The notes under the pieces were generated by a model. It saw nothing but the letters and a program-made list of their open reading frames with translations, made no database searches and had not been told where the DNA came from. The position numbers and the translations under genes are program-made. A stretch of 64,000 nucleotides of DNA from assembly GCA_022376515.1 (NCBI GenBank), contig WTXI01000093.1, forward strand, positions 62,001 through 126,000. Reading direction: 5' to 3'. The stretch is from Lactifluus volemus (Eukaryota; Basidiomycota; Agaricomycetes; Russulales; Russulaceae). Below, in pieces: positions 41,601 through 53,015 of the stretch (positions are counted from its first letter, which is position 1; every line of letters begins with the position of its first letter).

Positions 41601-43570
41601 GAATTCCAACAACGGGTTCTGAATCCTCGGGGTCATCAACGGGTGCGTGCCGTCGCAGAGCAATCAACGATTCGATCGACAGGGGCTCGGACGCAGCAAA
41701 AAGCTGTCCCATGATGGACCGAAATAGACTTTGTGCTCCATCTGTTCTGAAGTACTCTTTGAGAACTTCTTCGTACAAGTTATCCAACAGACCTTCTCCG
41801 TTGAGACTTCGAGGTTGTCCCAACAGGTGCTGTACGCGCTTTTTCATGCCAAGGCCGAGACTGGCAGGGCCACCATTTATGAACCCACTTGCAACTGCTG
41901 CCCACTGAAACAGGCCCTCTGACGCCTTTGCCAGTTTGATGCCATGCTCTTTGAACACGTCCGGAGGGAGCTCCTTCTGAAGGTATACGCTGATATCTTG
42001 CTCCGTCTTGGAAGCCAGTTTGACATCATTCATGTAGAGGGTCTCGACAGATGACGCATTTATAAACGCAGGTTCGATACCGTCCTCAGGCCTTGAGGTA
42101 ACGAGGATGCGAAAATTTGATGGGAGGTCGACAAGATGTTGTGCCAAAAACGTGTGTAATCCGAATTTGCTATTTGTATCTCCGCTCTCGTCCAATGCGT
42201 CGATGACAATTAGGATCGGAAAGGGAAGTGATAGGGTGCTGAGGGGTTCAAGAAGGAGGTGTTCAAAAAGTGTACGATAGTCTCGGCTACCACGAAGAGC
42301 CGAATTATCTTTAATGACCTTTCCGAGCGCGCGTTTAAATGTAGGATGTTGATCGGAGAGATCACGTGCAAGTGTCGTGAAGAGTTGGTAAGCATCATAT
42401 TTGGGGTTTTCCCTCCGCAGAAAAGCGAAGTAAGAGCCAAGACACCTGTTATGGAAACGACGTGCGACCTCGTGTGCGATTGAGGACTTTCCTGTGCCTG
42501 CTTGGCCGAGGAGAACGAGCCCACACTTAGAATTCGGATTCTCGACCCATTGGACAATGTGACTCAAGAAGTCTTCGCGTGTACCCTCGAGACAGCGCTT
42601 CTCATCGCCGAATCGCCAGCCTCCCTTGTAAGGCAAGTCTCTGATTAATGCACTCAATTCTTGTGCCTCTTGTCAGACTAACGATACGACGACCCTCTAA
42701 ATATTAGAATTACTCACCAGCATCGAGCAAGTCTAGCACAGCAGCCTCGGTGATGACAGCAGCACGATCGTGGAAATTATCTCGCAGTCGAATGAGCTTG
42801 GTGCGGAAATTTTCGACCTTTTCATTGACGTCATGGAGTTTATTCTTCAAAATTCGCTTTCCTAAAAACATAATTTTACAATGGATGGCCGATGAGATAA
42901 GTCAAGACGACGTACCAACGTGCCCATCCTCCCCATATGATATGATAAATGTGGCACATTCGGAGACGCACTCCAGCATCTCATCAAGGATTTTTACCTG
43001 CGTAGACGCTGGCTCCATGTTCCTCAAAACATCCGCCTCTATTATAAATTCGAACGCATCCCGGATGGCCTTGAGTAGAGTTCGGACGTTGTCGTCGCGC
43101 TCATATTGGCTTAGCAAAGCCTGGAGGAGAGATGAAAGGAGTGAATTTCCATATCCTCCGACAAGGCATGGAGACGCACTTCTGGAATCTTTGAGAGTAG
43201 GTCCCATGCTGGTTTTGCATGGGGAAGTAACTGAAGAGGGGAGATCAGCAGGGCGAAGCATAGATAAAAATGATGTTAAACAAACTTTTACAATCGGACC
43301 AATAGTTTCCATGACCTGCTTGATAACACCAACTGCACCCTTCCACGTTTTCAAGATATCCATAGCGTCCGCGGCGCAATCGAGGGCGCGGGACATCTCC
43401 ATCTGGTTCTCCGTTACTGCTCCCACAGAAGAACCGGCCTCGATGGGGAGATCACCCGTCTGGGATGAAAGAGATCGCGGGTTGGTAACTTCCGTAGATC
43501 GCATAGTTTCGTTTTGGGCGTTGACTGCCACAGTCGCTGAGGAACTCGCGTTTGCTGACACGGCAATCAT
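38693..43570 (-). CDS. NACHT-WD40 NLR (STAND protein), intact
   Basis: Six exons: 43570-43286, 43230-43180, 43120-42916, 42861-42718, 42668-41134 and 41080-38693; all junctions are GT-AG and in frame; 1,535 aa. The N-terminus is Ser/Ala/Thr-rich, then helical, with no recognised effector domain. NACHT: P-loop GQAGTGKS at residues 283-290 and Walker B LIVIDALDES at about 381-390. A linker is followed from about residue 816 by 14 canonical WD40 blades (two seven-blade propellers) and a degenerate fifteenth; the tail ends FVYGSNWATVYDHNLSK. Blades share long identical stretches (DGQRIASAS, TIRVWDATTGQVV). Fungal NACHT-WD40 proteins such as HET-E sense non-self and trigger cell death; that role here is inferred. 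The region upstream of the ATG is open to a TGA at about 43710 but has no in-frame ATG, so an extra 5' exon is possible. Confidence 0.9.
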
Positions 43571-44584
43571 TAATGAGAGAGTGGTCGGCTCCGCTGAATG
43601 TGTACAATGTTCATCAGCATTGTTAAGAACAATATCAAGTTCTAAACGTAGAACGCTCAGCCAGATGAAGCGTAAGAATTCAAACAGATAGACGGACGGT
43701 TGTGGGGTTCACAATCTAACTCCTGGTTTCCAATAAGGATATCTTTCTGCGTCGTCTTTTCCGCATAAAGTGATACTGTTATATGAGAGGATGATTGTAC
43801 AAAACTGGAGGGGATTTAGTCGTACATAGGAATAAGAATAAAGAGATTTCTCACAATGCATCAATGCTCTCATTCCATTCTACGCGTTGTGCTACGCTCC
43901 GCACAGATCGTGACCGCCATGTGCTCTCCCCATATATCACAGAAGCGTAAAATCGTCTTTTTTTCCCAAGGAGGGTTTTGAGACGGGGAAGGTTGTATGC
44001 CCTAAGGACTGAAAAGGGAAAGATAAATTACTTATCAGAACATGACATTAAAGATACGTGCCAGTGACCTGGAGTGTGAGCAACGTTGGTTGCGTTTCGC
44101 CCATCTGAGAACTACTGATAAGCCCTATTTCGTGTTGAAGATTTGGGCTGTAGTAATGGTTAACATCGGGGGACGTCAGGTGTGAGGACATTGGAATACG
44201 AGTTTGGGACCAACTACTATGAGTTCGCAGTGGGTTGGGTTTATCAGACGTTGATCTGAACTCAGACTGAACTCAGACAGTTGGGTCACTCAATTAGGCG
44301 CCGTTCGCAAGATCAAAAAACAATTCGCAAGCTGTCCAGACATAACCACCGGCAATATCGACACTGTACGAATGCGAGTGGCTTAGACGACCTGCACTCG
44401 TTTCCAAGCCGGTCACAAGGGCGAGGCATAGGTCTGATGTACACGCCTACGTCTGTATCGAATTCGAATGCATACCTTCTTATTCTCTTTCGACCACCAT
44501 TTCTGAACGTGTGAAGAATGTTGACAGCTCAGAGCCATGGCTCACACTAGCAATCTTGCAGAACAAGTTTCCGGAAACGCTCGC
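43571..44584. other. NLR upstream region, no gene seen
   Basis: About 1 kb between the NLR start and the 3' end of the methyltransferase gene, both on the minus strand. It should contain the NLR promoter. No TATA box is obvious and no gene is visible. The segment 44250-44280 has two AACTCAGACTG/AACTCAGACAG repeats. Confidence 0.6.
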
Positions 44585-45800
44585 TCATGTTCCTCCATCC
44601 ATGGAGACCTTGCCCTCGTGCCAGGCGACCCACATCCCCCAGCGTGCACCCAAAAGGCCATCAGCGATGCTCCACACCCGCCACCCGAGTCCGATCCATT
44701 CCTCCAGAAACTCCCGCAACACATCCTCCGCGCGCAGCTCAGCCACGACAAGCGCGACGGTGTGCCGCGGCACAGCGAGCGCGGTCATGGTCGCGAGCAA
44801 TGGGCGCACGAGCGTCGGATGGTAGATGCAGTCCACGACGAGAAGCATGTCTGGTGAATCGGCGCGGACGTCGATTTGGCGTAGCGTGGGTAGTGTCCAC
44901 TCGAGTGCGGTTACTGTCACGGCGGTGGTTGAGGACCGCGAGAGTAGGTTTTTGCGGAGGAGCGGAATGAGCGCGGGCATGTCGGTCGCTGTGTATTTTC
45001 GCGCCAAAGGGCCGAGTGCGAGTGCGAGTAGTCCTGTTCCGGCCCTGTCCTCCATGCGGAAACGAGGTGAGATTGACGAGAAGTGTTTCTTATTTTTGGT
45101 AGTACACACCCCAATTCAAGAATATGGGCCTGACTGAGCTTCGAATAGTCGAGGAGACGACAGTCTATCGGCTCCGGGAAGTATAGCTGTCGCATTACCA
45201 AAGACAGGAACTCGACGCTGTAAACAGGCGTAGGACAATAGTAGTGGTGAGACGGGCTTCGGAATGGGAAAGATCGGCTGTGGGAACGCACCTAAAAACC
45301 AGATTATTTAGGGTGACGAAGCGCAGATGAAAATACCAGGCCTACCTTGTTTTCCATAGAACGCTCCCGGTATCGCCGCTACGACTTCTCAGAGCCGTTT
45401 TATCCTGGAATAGCTCGTATTCGAGTACCACGGGTTCAGGCCTGAGCTCGGGTTCCTCGATCGTAGCACCACCTGTCCCGCTGACAGAAGTACCCTTCCG
45501 TTTCCTCCCCCGATTCCTTCTGCTAGCGCCTCCGTTCCCCGACTTGCGGCGCGAGGACTCGTGCGTCCTCCCAGCCGGGGGTTTCAGCTCAAGGCGGACG
45601 ACCAACGAGTCCTCCTTCGAGTTCTCGAATCCAAGACCATGGAAATGGCCTGCGTCTGTGCTGTCGGCGGGCTTGAGCGCTGCCAGACGAGTGTAGAGAA
45701 GGAAAATTTCCTCGTCGGCATCGGAGACGAAAGTAGCACTCGCTGGAAGAGTAATTGGCCCGGGTGGGACGTCTACCGAGCGCGTTGAGCTCGCTTCCAT
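44585..45800 (-). CDS. METTL21-like protein lysine methyltransferase (Methyltransf_16)
   Basis: Three exons: 45800-45346, 45217-45110 and 45044-44585 (introns of 128 and 65 nt); 340 aa. The SAM-binding motif I, ILELGAGTGLLALAL (about residue 184-198), is created exactly by the second splice. Upstream is GSVLWKTS, the conserved 'W' motif of this family. Downstream are TATDMPALIPLL (motif II) and VVDCIYHPTLVRPLL (the D..Y motif), then VAELRAEDVLREFL. These proteins methylate lysines on translation factors and chaperones; the substrate here is unknown. The N-terminal 110 residues include a basic Gly/Arg/Lys-rich linker (about residues 85-105). The first intron is long for this genome and might hide a small alternative exon (another TAG acceptor lies at about 45290). 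Confidence 0.85.
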
Positions 45801-48280
45801 TGATCAGTCAGATCGTTTGGTTTTCAATCATCACGTCGCACATACGAGCTGGCGGTGACTCGGATGCAAGCTCCAGTCCAACTGTGGCACCGCCGCTGTC
45901 GGGCCGACTCGCCGCTCCGTTTCCGACTCGGAATTCCTTCTTCCTAGAGTCCATCATCATCATCCATCATATCGAAGTTCTTCAGTGCTGTGAGCCTTGA
46001 ATCAGATGGCCGATGGACAGGCAGACTCGGATTTGTCGGTCTTTGATCGTTGTTGTATACTGTGACACCCCAGGTTGTCATCGAATCGGGGGTTTATCGA
46101 AATCAAATGCTATGTCCTAGTAGCAACCTCACATCGCCTCTACGAAGTAAAATTTCATCGAGTGTTCCGATGGTAATTACGTTGTCATGTCTTCTTGCTG
46201 AGAAACTTCCAAATCGATATCTAGTGCAATGGGGCCGTCTCGGGTATTCGCACATGGCAGGTGCAACAATCAATAATCACAAGAGCACCGTTGCGAACAA
46301 CTCCTTGAGGCACGCATGATGGTGCCCATTTCACGAAATGAAGCCCTGTTCCTGTCTCTCAGGGCAGCTGCACGTATCCGAGACAGAAGCGAACGATGTC
46401 TAGTAGACACCGTTGTGATACCCGCCGCCATATTAATAGTGTGTTGAATCTCGATTGTCGTCCACTTGAATATCCGCTACGTCCGCGTCGCAACTTGACA
46501 GAGACCTGCGCAACAACTTCCCAGAAACCCTTCTGTTTACGTGATTATCATGATGTGCTGGAGTTCACCTGACGCCATCTCGGGCGTTTGCCGCCATCAG
46601 CACAGGGCCAAGGAAAATCAGCAACTGAACTTGAAGATTTCCGATCATCCCCTTTCTGATGGGATACAGTAGTGGTGTCCATATTGAATCGACCCACCAA
46701 CCTCCATTGGGAGACCCAGCAGCCAGTCTTTGCGGAAAGAATTGTCTGTCTCGACGATCTTCGAGCTGCCCATCATGAAGACCTAGTCGGCAACTCCGAG
46801 ACGCCAGGATGGTGCAAGGGACCTGACATTACTGTTACATGCCTAAATTGTCCAAGGTAGGGAGAAATAGCTGAACCCCTCTACCGCTAAACGTTAAACT
46901 TCCGTCTAGGTTATCCAACCCGTGGAAGGGAATTAGCTTCGTGGAGGGTAGCATCACTCGACGGGCTCTAGACTGGGAAAACTCCGAGTCGTACCGGGCT
47001 CACCGGCATGGATGTACTGTAGTCAATCAGGTGCCAGTGGGTCATCAGACATCGTTTCGTCATGGAACTCTGATTCTCCTCCGCAGGAGCTCCTTTGAAC
47101 GTTTGAACGGTTGTGATCAACATTCTCGGTGACTGCGGTGTCCACTTTTGAGCGGTCTGGGGGATCGACCGATCCACACTCAGAGTTGCCGTCTTACCCG
47201 ACTCGTTTTTGCTTTCAAGTTGCTCCTGCAATCGCACTGGTATAGAAGCACTTCAAGCTTAAGTTTCTATCATAACGTTAGAATGGGGATTACAGCGGGG
47301 TCAGGCTGACAGCGTGGGAAGCGTAGCGGACATTGTACAGTTACCCGACGCTGAGATAAGCACAGACAACGCGGCTTCATCCCCAACCACTGCACCCTCG
47401 AGGCAGCACCCGACCCTCCAACGTACAACAGACAATATGGGGCCAAAGGCATACTTTCGACCTTCTCAATGCATAACCATTATGATTTACTCATCTCGAC
47501 CCAAGTTGTTGGAGGTGACACTTGCTTACGTTGACCTCGAGCCATGTCTACCTTGTATTCGAAGGGTTGATGTTCAACTGAGGATGACTGGTGGTGCATA
47601 GATGACCTACGCCTCTCCTGTCGTCCTGGGTCCGACACTACTACTCTTGTTCCTCTGACGCTTCTTTCTGTGTTTCTTTTCAGCCACCTCCGGCAAATAG
47701 TGGGACATTCTCAATCATCTAGGTTGTCAACTCGGACAGGAAATACTGCAAGGATTGGCGAACGGAGGCCCTGGTAAGAAGCTTGCTATGGGTATTCGCG
47801 CTCAAGGAGCTGACGAGATGTAAGGCACCGTCTTCGCCACTACCTCCCCCCATCCGAAATATTTTGAATGATTAGCCTGGGACACTGGGAGAAACAACTT
47901 GAATACACCTTTGGCGTGAAAGTACTTTCATTTTTTTTTTATCTAAACCCGCAATAGCAATGGGATACCATTCTTCGAATATCACAATCTTATGGGCATG
48001 CATGGCGCGGATGTGGATGACTGGGTCGATTCGACATGACACCACCATCAGAAAGAGAATGCTCGGAAATCTTCAAGTTGCCGGGCCCTGGGCTGATGCA
48101 AATGCCCGAGATGGTGTCAGGTGGACTCCAGTACATGATCTGGCATCAAAAGATTTTTGGAAGGTTGTTGTGCAGGACTTTGTCAAGTTACGACGCGGGC
48201 GTGAATCCCCGAGCGGACGACAATCAGGAAGCAACACCGTTTCGGCATCGGATACCACAACGCAGACGTTGGTCGCTTCT
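45801..48280. other. Intergenic region without a convincing gene
   Basis: Only short frames. 46672-46860 and 47314-47601 are open, but neither shows a recognisable motif or intron structure. The gene R relic (46080-46300) lies within it. At 47955-48030 a frame reads IPFFEYHNLMGMHGADVDDW before a stop, followed in another frame by WTPVHDLASKDFWKVV (to about 48170). Confidence 0.5.
46080..46300 (-). pseudogene. Relic of unknown gene R, copy 2
   Basis: The minus strand reads NVITIGTLDEILLRRGDVR and LLLGHSI before a stop. Upstream, CEYPRR and a shifted remainder match the copies at 29870 and 48300. A frameshift lies near 46195. Confidence 0.45.
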
Positions 48281-48290
48281 CTCAAAAACG
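47960..48290 (+). pseudogene. Unidentified coding-like fragment, frameshifted
   Basis: One frame gives GIPFFEYHNLMGMHGADVDD with WVDST then a stop (about 47960-48035). A second gives GPWADANARDGVRWTPVHDL and SKDFWKVVVQDFVKL (about 48095-48200). Both look like protein but do not join in frame, and I recognise no family. Confidence 0.3.
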
Positions 48291-48299
48291 TGCGAGTGC

Positions 48300-48520
48300 C
48301 CTGGGCGTCTCTCATATTGATTGTAGAACACGTGCGAATACTCGAGACGAGCTTCAGAACCGGGCTCCACGGCACTAGACGTCAATTCAATTAGCGTGGA
48401 CAAGAAAACTCTTCCGGATATCATTGAAACTCAATTAAAGATATTTCTGGAAGCCTCTCAGCAAGGAGACATGACAACGCAATTACCGTCGGAACATTAG
48501 ATGAAATATTACTAAGGACG
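48300..48520 (+). pseudogene. Relic of unknown gene R, copy 3
   Basis: The plus strand reads CEYSRRASEPGSTALDVN, then TLPDIIETQLKIFLEASQQ, and after a 1-2 bp shift DNAITVGTLDEILLRT. This copy carries about 20 codons absent from the left copy. It is opposite in orientation to copies 1 and 2. Confidence 0.45.
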
Positions 48521-49260
48521 TGCGATGGGATCAAGGGTCGGCGGCGGGCTGGTTAGATTAAGCCTATGGTCCTCGTGGTGCACGTAGTCCTTGGGACAGA
48601 CGGCGCGACAGATGTCGTTGGGAGTGCAGCCCGTGCCTTGCCGGTAGTCTCTGTCGGAGAGGTTGCCCGGGAAAGAGGTCGGGTGTAGCGCCATCCCAAT
48701 AGAACGAAGATGTGCTGCACCGGCGTCTCACTGGCAAGCCGGTCAACATGAGGCCGTCCGAGATCTACTCGGCCACGGCCTGGCTACTGTAAAGACGAAC
48801 AGAAGAGAAATTCAGGGGATAGGCAGCTAAGGGTTTCAGAACGACGTAAGGGTGTGCAGGAGCTGACTGAACGTGGTGCCGGCGGCGAAGGTGACGGCGT
48901 AGGCGCTGTGGACCTTGATGTCGAAGATGCCCAGGACTGGAGCGCCCTCCGTGGGTTGTTGGATGGCACCGCCGTCGCTAGAGCAGATGCTTGGCGGAAT
49001 GTCCTGGCTGCCAGCGTCACTAAACTTGGCTGGCCCGCTGTCGTCGCTGCTGCCGCCGTTGCTACAGCCGCTGGCGATCACAGGCTTTCCCTGGCTATCG
49101 ACAGCCGGGGGGCTTGTTGATGCTGCCAATGTCGCTCGTCAGATGCGGAGTCGGGGTCAGCGCGACTGCTACCCGCGTACCGCCCCTGCATGTAGTCGAC
49201 GCTCGGGACTTGCCAGGTTTAGCCCGGCGTCGCCTTCGATGAGGACATGTCATATCCAGT
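48520..49260 (-). pseudogene. Gene H, right copy: unknown protein, broken
   Basis: Counterpart of 32196-33150. The AKFSDAGSQDIPPS segment, then IQQPTEGAP and AAGTTFSQLLHTL, are open at 49129-48836. Upstream, an 8 bp deletion in the EVFSDIG region and an extra C in KPP shift the frame relative to the left copy. A separate downstream frame (48694-48512) reads DRDYRQGTGCTPNDICRAV and could be a last exon. The gene is divergent from the kinase copy at 49540. Confidence 0.4.
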
Positions 49261-49539
49261 GATTCTTGGTGAGCCCTTCGTCGGCGGCCGCATGGAGAGT
49301 GTGTGTGTGCCGGCCATGGGACCGGTGTCGAGAATCCAGACTCGAAGCTCGCGTGCGGCAAAATGCAACCGTAACGTGACTGCGTCAATGCGGTCCGGTG
49401 CAAACCTCAGGCACTTGGACAGTCGTCCGCCAAATAAAAAGAGGCGCCTAGGCAAAGTCCTTGCTCGTCGTTCGTTGCATCTCATCGATTACATGTGTGA
49501 TTTTACCTGTGGCTGATAACCTCCGCTAACTTAGTCAAC

Positions 49540-50417
49540 ATGTCACAGGTCAAGTCCGTCATTCTCGCAGACGATAGACCTGCCAATCTGCCCCTTCCCG
49601 AGGACATCGTGCAACTCTGTCGAGACGCCGGGTATTGGGTCCGCGGTATTCCCATAATCGACCAGTCTCGTGGGGTTATCCCTGCCTGGGTCAAGTATGG
49701 GTCAGTGAAGATGGGTGAGGCTCTCACACAAGACTGGGTTGGGAAAGTCCTCAATGACAGCCCCGATGCCGCCGTCCGAATCCCTAAGGTCTATCAGACT
49801 TTCGAACACGGCCACAATGGCTATATCGTCATGGAGTACATCGATGGTTCACTATGCGACGACTCCGATGTTCTGCAGGTCGCTGCTGCCGTGGAGTGTC
49901 TTATCCGCGTCATAGGTCCGACCGCTGCACTCGGACCTGTTGGTGGAGGTCCCATACCCCACCGCTTCTTCGTCGATTGGGAATCATCCGTTACGTATGA
50001 CACGGTCCAAGTATTGGAAAAGCACATCAATGGAGTAACTTTGTATTACCTTTTTCACATGCCTTGCTGACTCGGAGGAATGATAGATAAGGGTGTGTCC
50101 GAACAGGTGAGCTTCAAAGATGAAGTCCGCGATGGCTTACGTCTTTGCCCCTGCGACATAAATCGTACCAACTTCATAAAACGTGCAGACGGTAAGCTCG
50201 TGGCACTCGACTTCGGCGCCACGTGCTTTTCCCCTCCTTCGCCGTCGCAATGGCCTTGGCCAGTGACAGGTTCATTCGGCGCGTGGCCCAGCACGTCAAG
50301 TATCCAGCATCAGCGAATTATCATGTCGAAGCGATGGTGGGTGCCTCCTACTTCTTTGTTCCGTTCGGCAAAAACAATGTTGGTGAGCAACTGAACATTT
50401 CATCCCGTGTAGACTGA
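49540..50417 (+). pseudogene. APH-like kinase, right copy, frameshifted
   Basis: Exons 49540-50034 and 50092-50417, with the same intron position as the left copy (donor GTAACT, acceptor ATAAG). It retains WVKYG, GYIVMEYIDG, CDINRTNF and LDFG. A 7 bp deletion at about 50228-50240 relative to the left copy shifts the frame, so the last third reads in another phase and ends at 50394. The original C-terminal sequence (RFIRRVAQHVKYPAS) is still present out of frame. A short product with an intact catalytic core cannot be excluded. Confidence 0.75.
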
Positions 50418-50880
50418 TCTCAAGGCCGGACAGGTCTTCCGCGCGAGCTCAGGCGCCAGTTAAAATAACGCACAATCGTCTTGGAAGATTTGTCCGTCAC
50501 GTATCTATTCATGTCTTGCTCTATTATGAACACGCGTTTATTCGGGCCTGTTTTGCGTGTTCACGACCTCCATCGTACAGCCACACAAGTGTACACCAGC
50601 GTATCATCGGTATTCATGGAATAGACTTCTGCGTTACCACCATTGCATGACCTTCTCGATTCCAATTGACATATGTGAGTGGCTAACTCCTCGGTGGCGA
50701 AGAGCGTAGACTACAAATAAGGGTCGAGCAGCGGCACCCAGTTGGGCATTGATTGCGGCGATTTCGTCGCTGTGACTACTTCTTTCTTTCTCTGGTTTGA
50801 CGCCTGTGGCTACATGTTCAATGGCAAGCCCGGTAGCTAGGGGTAGCTGACGCTGCTGTCAACGGTACGGACATACCGGT

Positions 50881-51371
50881 CTCAGAATTCCGGGCCGTCG
50901 CTTCGCCCAAGTCCGAGTCCTTCCCTCCAAGTGCACCGCTTTCCTTTCTCGTTTCCGAAATGAGGCAGGGAGTCATCGGAGAGAATTTCGGACTGTCTCG
51001 CCTGACGGAGTCTTTGTCACTAATAATATATTGTCAGAGTACATCCTTTTCAAGGCCTGACGCAAGTCTCATGCAGTCTCTGCGGGTAATTTGTGGGGTG
51101 CCCTCCGCTCGGCAGTGGTACCCTTTTGAAGAACACGTCACGAATGCGAACTTTGTGATGAAGGTGAAACCAATAATTCGTCTGCAGTCGATAGTGGCCA
51201 CTGGGGCGCGTTTCACTCTTCGTGTTCTTCCATAAAGTTCTATTACTGGCCACTTGATGGCTACAGCGACACTCATATGGTCTGTCCTCCTGAGCGATTT
51301 TCAGGTTCAATGGAAGCTTTTAGTATGGCCAAGACTTGCTTTGCCACTCGTGAACAGTATTTGCGTCAGCG
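50881..51371. other. Intergenic, no gene seen
   Basis: Contains only short frames without recognisable features (for example 50960-51235). Confidence 0.5.
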
Positions 51372-51848
51372 ATGCTGCTTTGTGACACGTTTCATGAAGG
51401 CGAACTAACTACTGCCCAACCAGTCCCCTCCGACGCCCCCTCGTCGATCGCGGCATTACGCAACAATGCCAAACACAAGGCCCTCGCTGACTGGGAACAA
51501 GTTTGGCTCAACGACCCCCGCCGTAACCCGGCTTATTGGGCCCTACACCATCCGCCTTCGGGTCAACCCCCAGAGTTCATGACAGGAATCTCCGGTTTTG
51601 CTCGACCGGTTTTTTGCACTGCCATCAGACTTCTTACTGAGCACGCTTTCACAGGAGGATACAACGCTAGACATCGGCCAAGGGCCCCTGACCCCTCACA
51701 GCTGCCAATGCGGCCAGACAACACAAACGTGAGTCCGACCCCGGAGACAGCTCCCCATCCCCTGTCCAGCCCCCTTCCCTCCGTCCCCCACACACCTCTA
51801 AAATTTATATACATTGTATTCCCCCCCGTCACCAGGTCGCTTAGATAG
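51372..51848 (+). pseudogene. LINE-type retrotransposon C-terminal fragment
   Basis: The frame reads ALADWEQVWLNDPRRNPAYW, then a Pro-rich linker, then SGFARPVFCTAIRLLTEHAF and TGGYNARHRPRAPDP. This is the pattern after the RNase H domain in reverse-transcriptase ORFs of basidiomycete non-LTR elements (RL.TGHA....Y..R), followed by a damaged Cys motif (PMRPDN). Reverse transcriptase itself is absent. An isolated fragment. Confidence 0.65.
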
Positions 51849-52957
51849 TTAACGCAGCCAAGCGCGTCTTTGTTCCACGTAAACATGTAGTGCTATATAT
51901 ATGCAGATTCTAAAAAAAATGGTCACTCCATTCTATCATAGATATTAAGGAATGACTTTTTTAGAATATGACGTTCGCTCTGTACGTCTGGTTGGACCTG
52001 CAGACTGTAAGATATCATCGGTTCGACCCAGCTAGAGTGAAGGAACCCTATGTAGGCGTCCACAGCGAGTGAGCCGTGAGCGCTCTCAGCCTGTCTGTGG
52101 CAATGACAACGACGGTGCTCACTCGCCAGTTACTATGGACTACGTCTCACTACTCGAAAGGCTGCGTCATGAAAATTGCCAGTGATGTTCCCTAATGCGG
52201 CTTGCCGTCTCCGCCGGAGACGACAAGTAATATCACAATCACCCTCATTTCAGTTGGACAAACTTTACGCGCGCTCTGCAAGCTTGTCATATAGCCTCGT
52301 CAATTTTATCCATGTTATATTCGATCGTATACTTAATTTCCTCGCTACAGAATGAGAAGTCGAAGTTCGTTACGGTTGTTGAACACCCTTTTTTTTTTCA
52401 GCATGCTATTCGAACCCTTAATGTATTGTTTTTTACTCCACATCAGTGAGATTCAAAGCAAGATGAAAGTATCCACTGTAGTAAGTGAGTCTAGGGGTGT
52501 ATCACTTTAGCGTTGCCATACAATGTATCATGATCGTTGTCGCGTAGAGTGACGTAGTAGTTGTAGGAACAGCGAGTAGTAACGACTGAAGAGATCGAAG
52601 TCATTATCACTGTGATAACGAACGTGTATGAGAGCATATTCGGTGATAGAAGCATCATGTTGATAATAAAAATAGCTAAGTCAAATATAAGCATTCTGTG
52701 AGCAGATGACATAATCCTAGTCAAAAAGACTAAGTAGACTCAACCTCTAAGTTAGCGCTAGCTTCAAGTTCGCCTCAGTGGGCTCCACTGGAATAATTTG
52801 CTCACGCTCGGCTCAGTAACTAGTTCATCTCGCCCGACCTTGTTTGCGAACTTATCTCAATTACCTTCCGCAACAAATCGCTATGATTCGCCGCAAACCG
52901 GCGATAGTCCCATGCCTCTGGAATAGTCACACTACTAGTAATAACTCGTGACAGGTG
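51849..52957. other. Intergenic, no convincing gene
   Basis: A minus-strand frame at 52724-52491 is hydrophobic (MLIFDLAIFIINMMLL) and could be a decayed membrane-protein fragment, but it has no start context or intron support. AT-rich 3' part. Confidence 0.45.
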
Positions 52958-52965
52958 TATAAAAG
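52958..52965 (+). promoter_or_regulatory. TATA box of the secreted repeat protein gene
   Basis: TATAAAAG lies 51 bp upstream of the ATG at 53016, followed by a CA-rich leader (CAACACCAACAACCACAACAGC). Confidence 0.7.
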
Positions 52966-53015
52966 CCTGAGGCAGGGCCAACAGGAGGCAACACCAACAA
53001 CCACAACAGCCAGCG

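Larger units (their letters stand above)
48520..50880. repeat. Large inverted duplication, right copy
   Basis: Inverted relative to 30310-33150. It contains gene H (minus), the frameshifted kinase (plus) and kinase 3' flank to about 50880. It lacks the 265 bp insert of the left copy. Confidence 0.85.

Noticed and set aside
42750..43691. 313-codon plus-strand frame opposite the NLR N-terminus
   Set aside because: Antisense of exons 1-4 of the NLR, whose four splice junctions join exactly in frame and give a typical family N-terminus.
52491..52724. Hydrophobic minus-strand frame resembling a fungal membrane receptor tail
   Set aside because: Too short and without supporting exons; not called as a gene.
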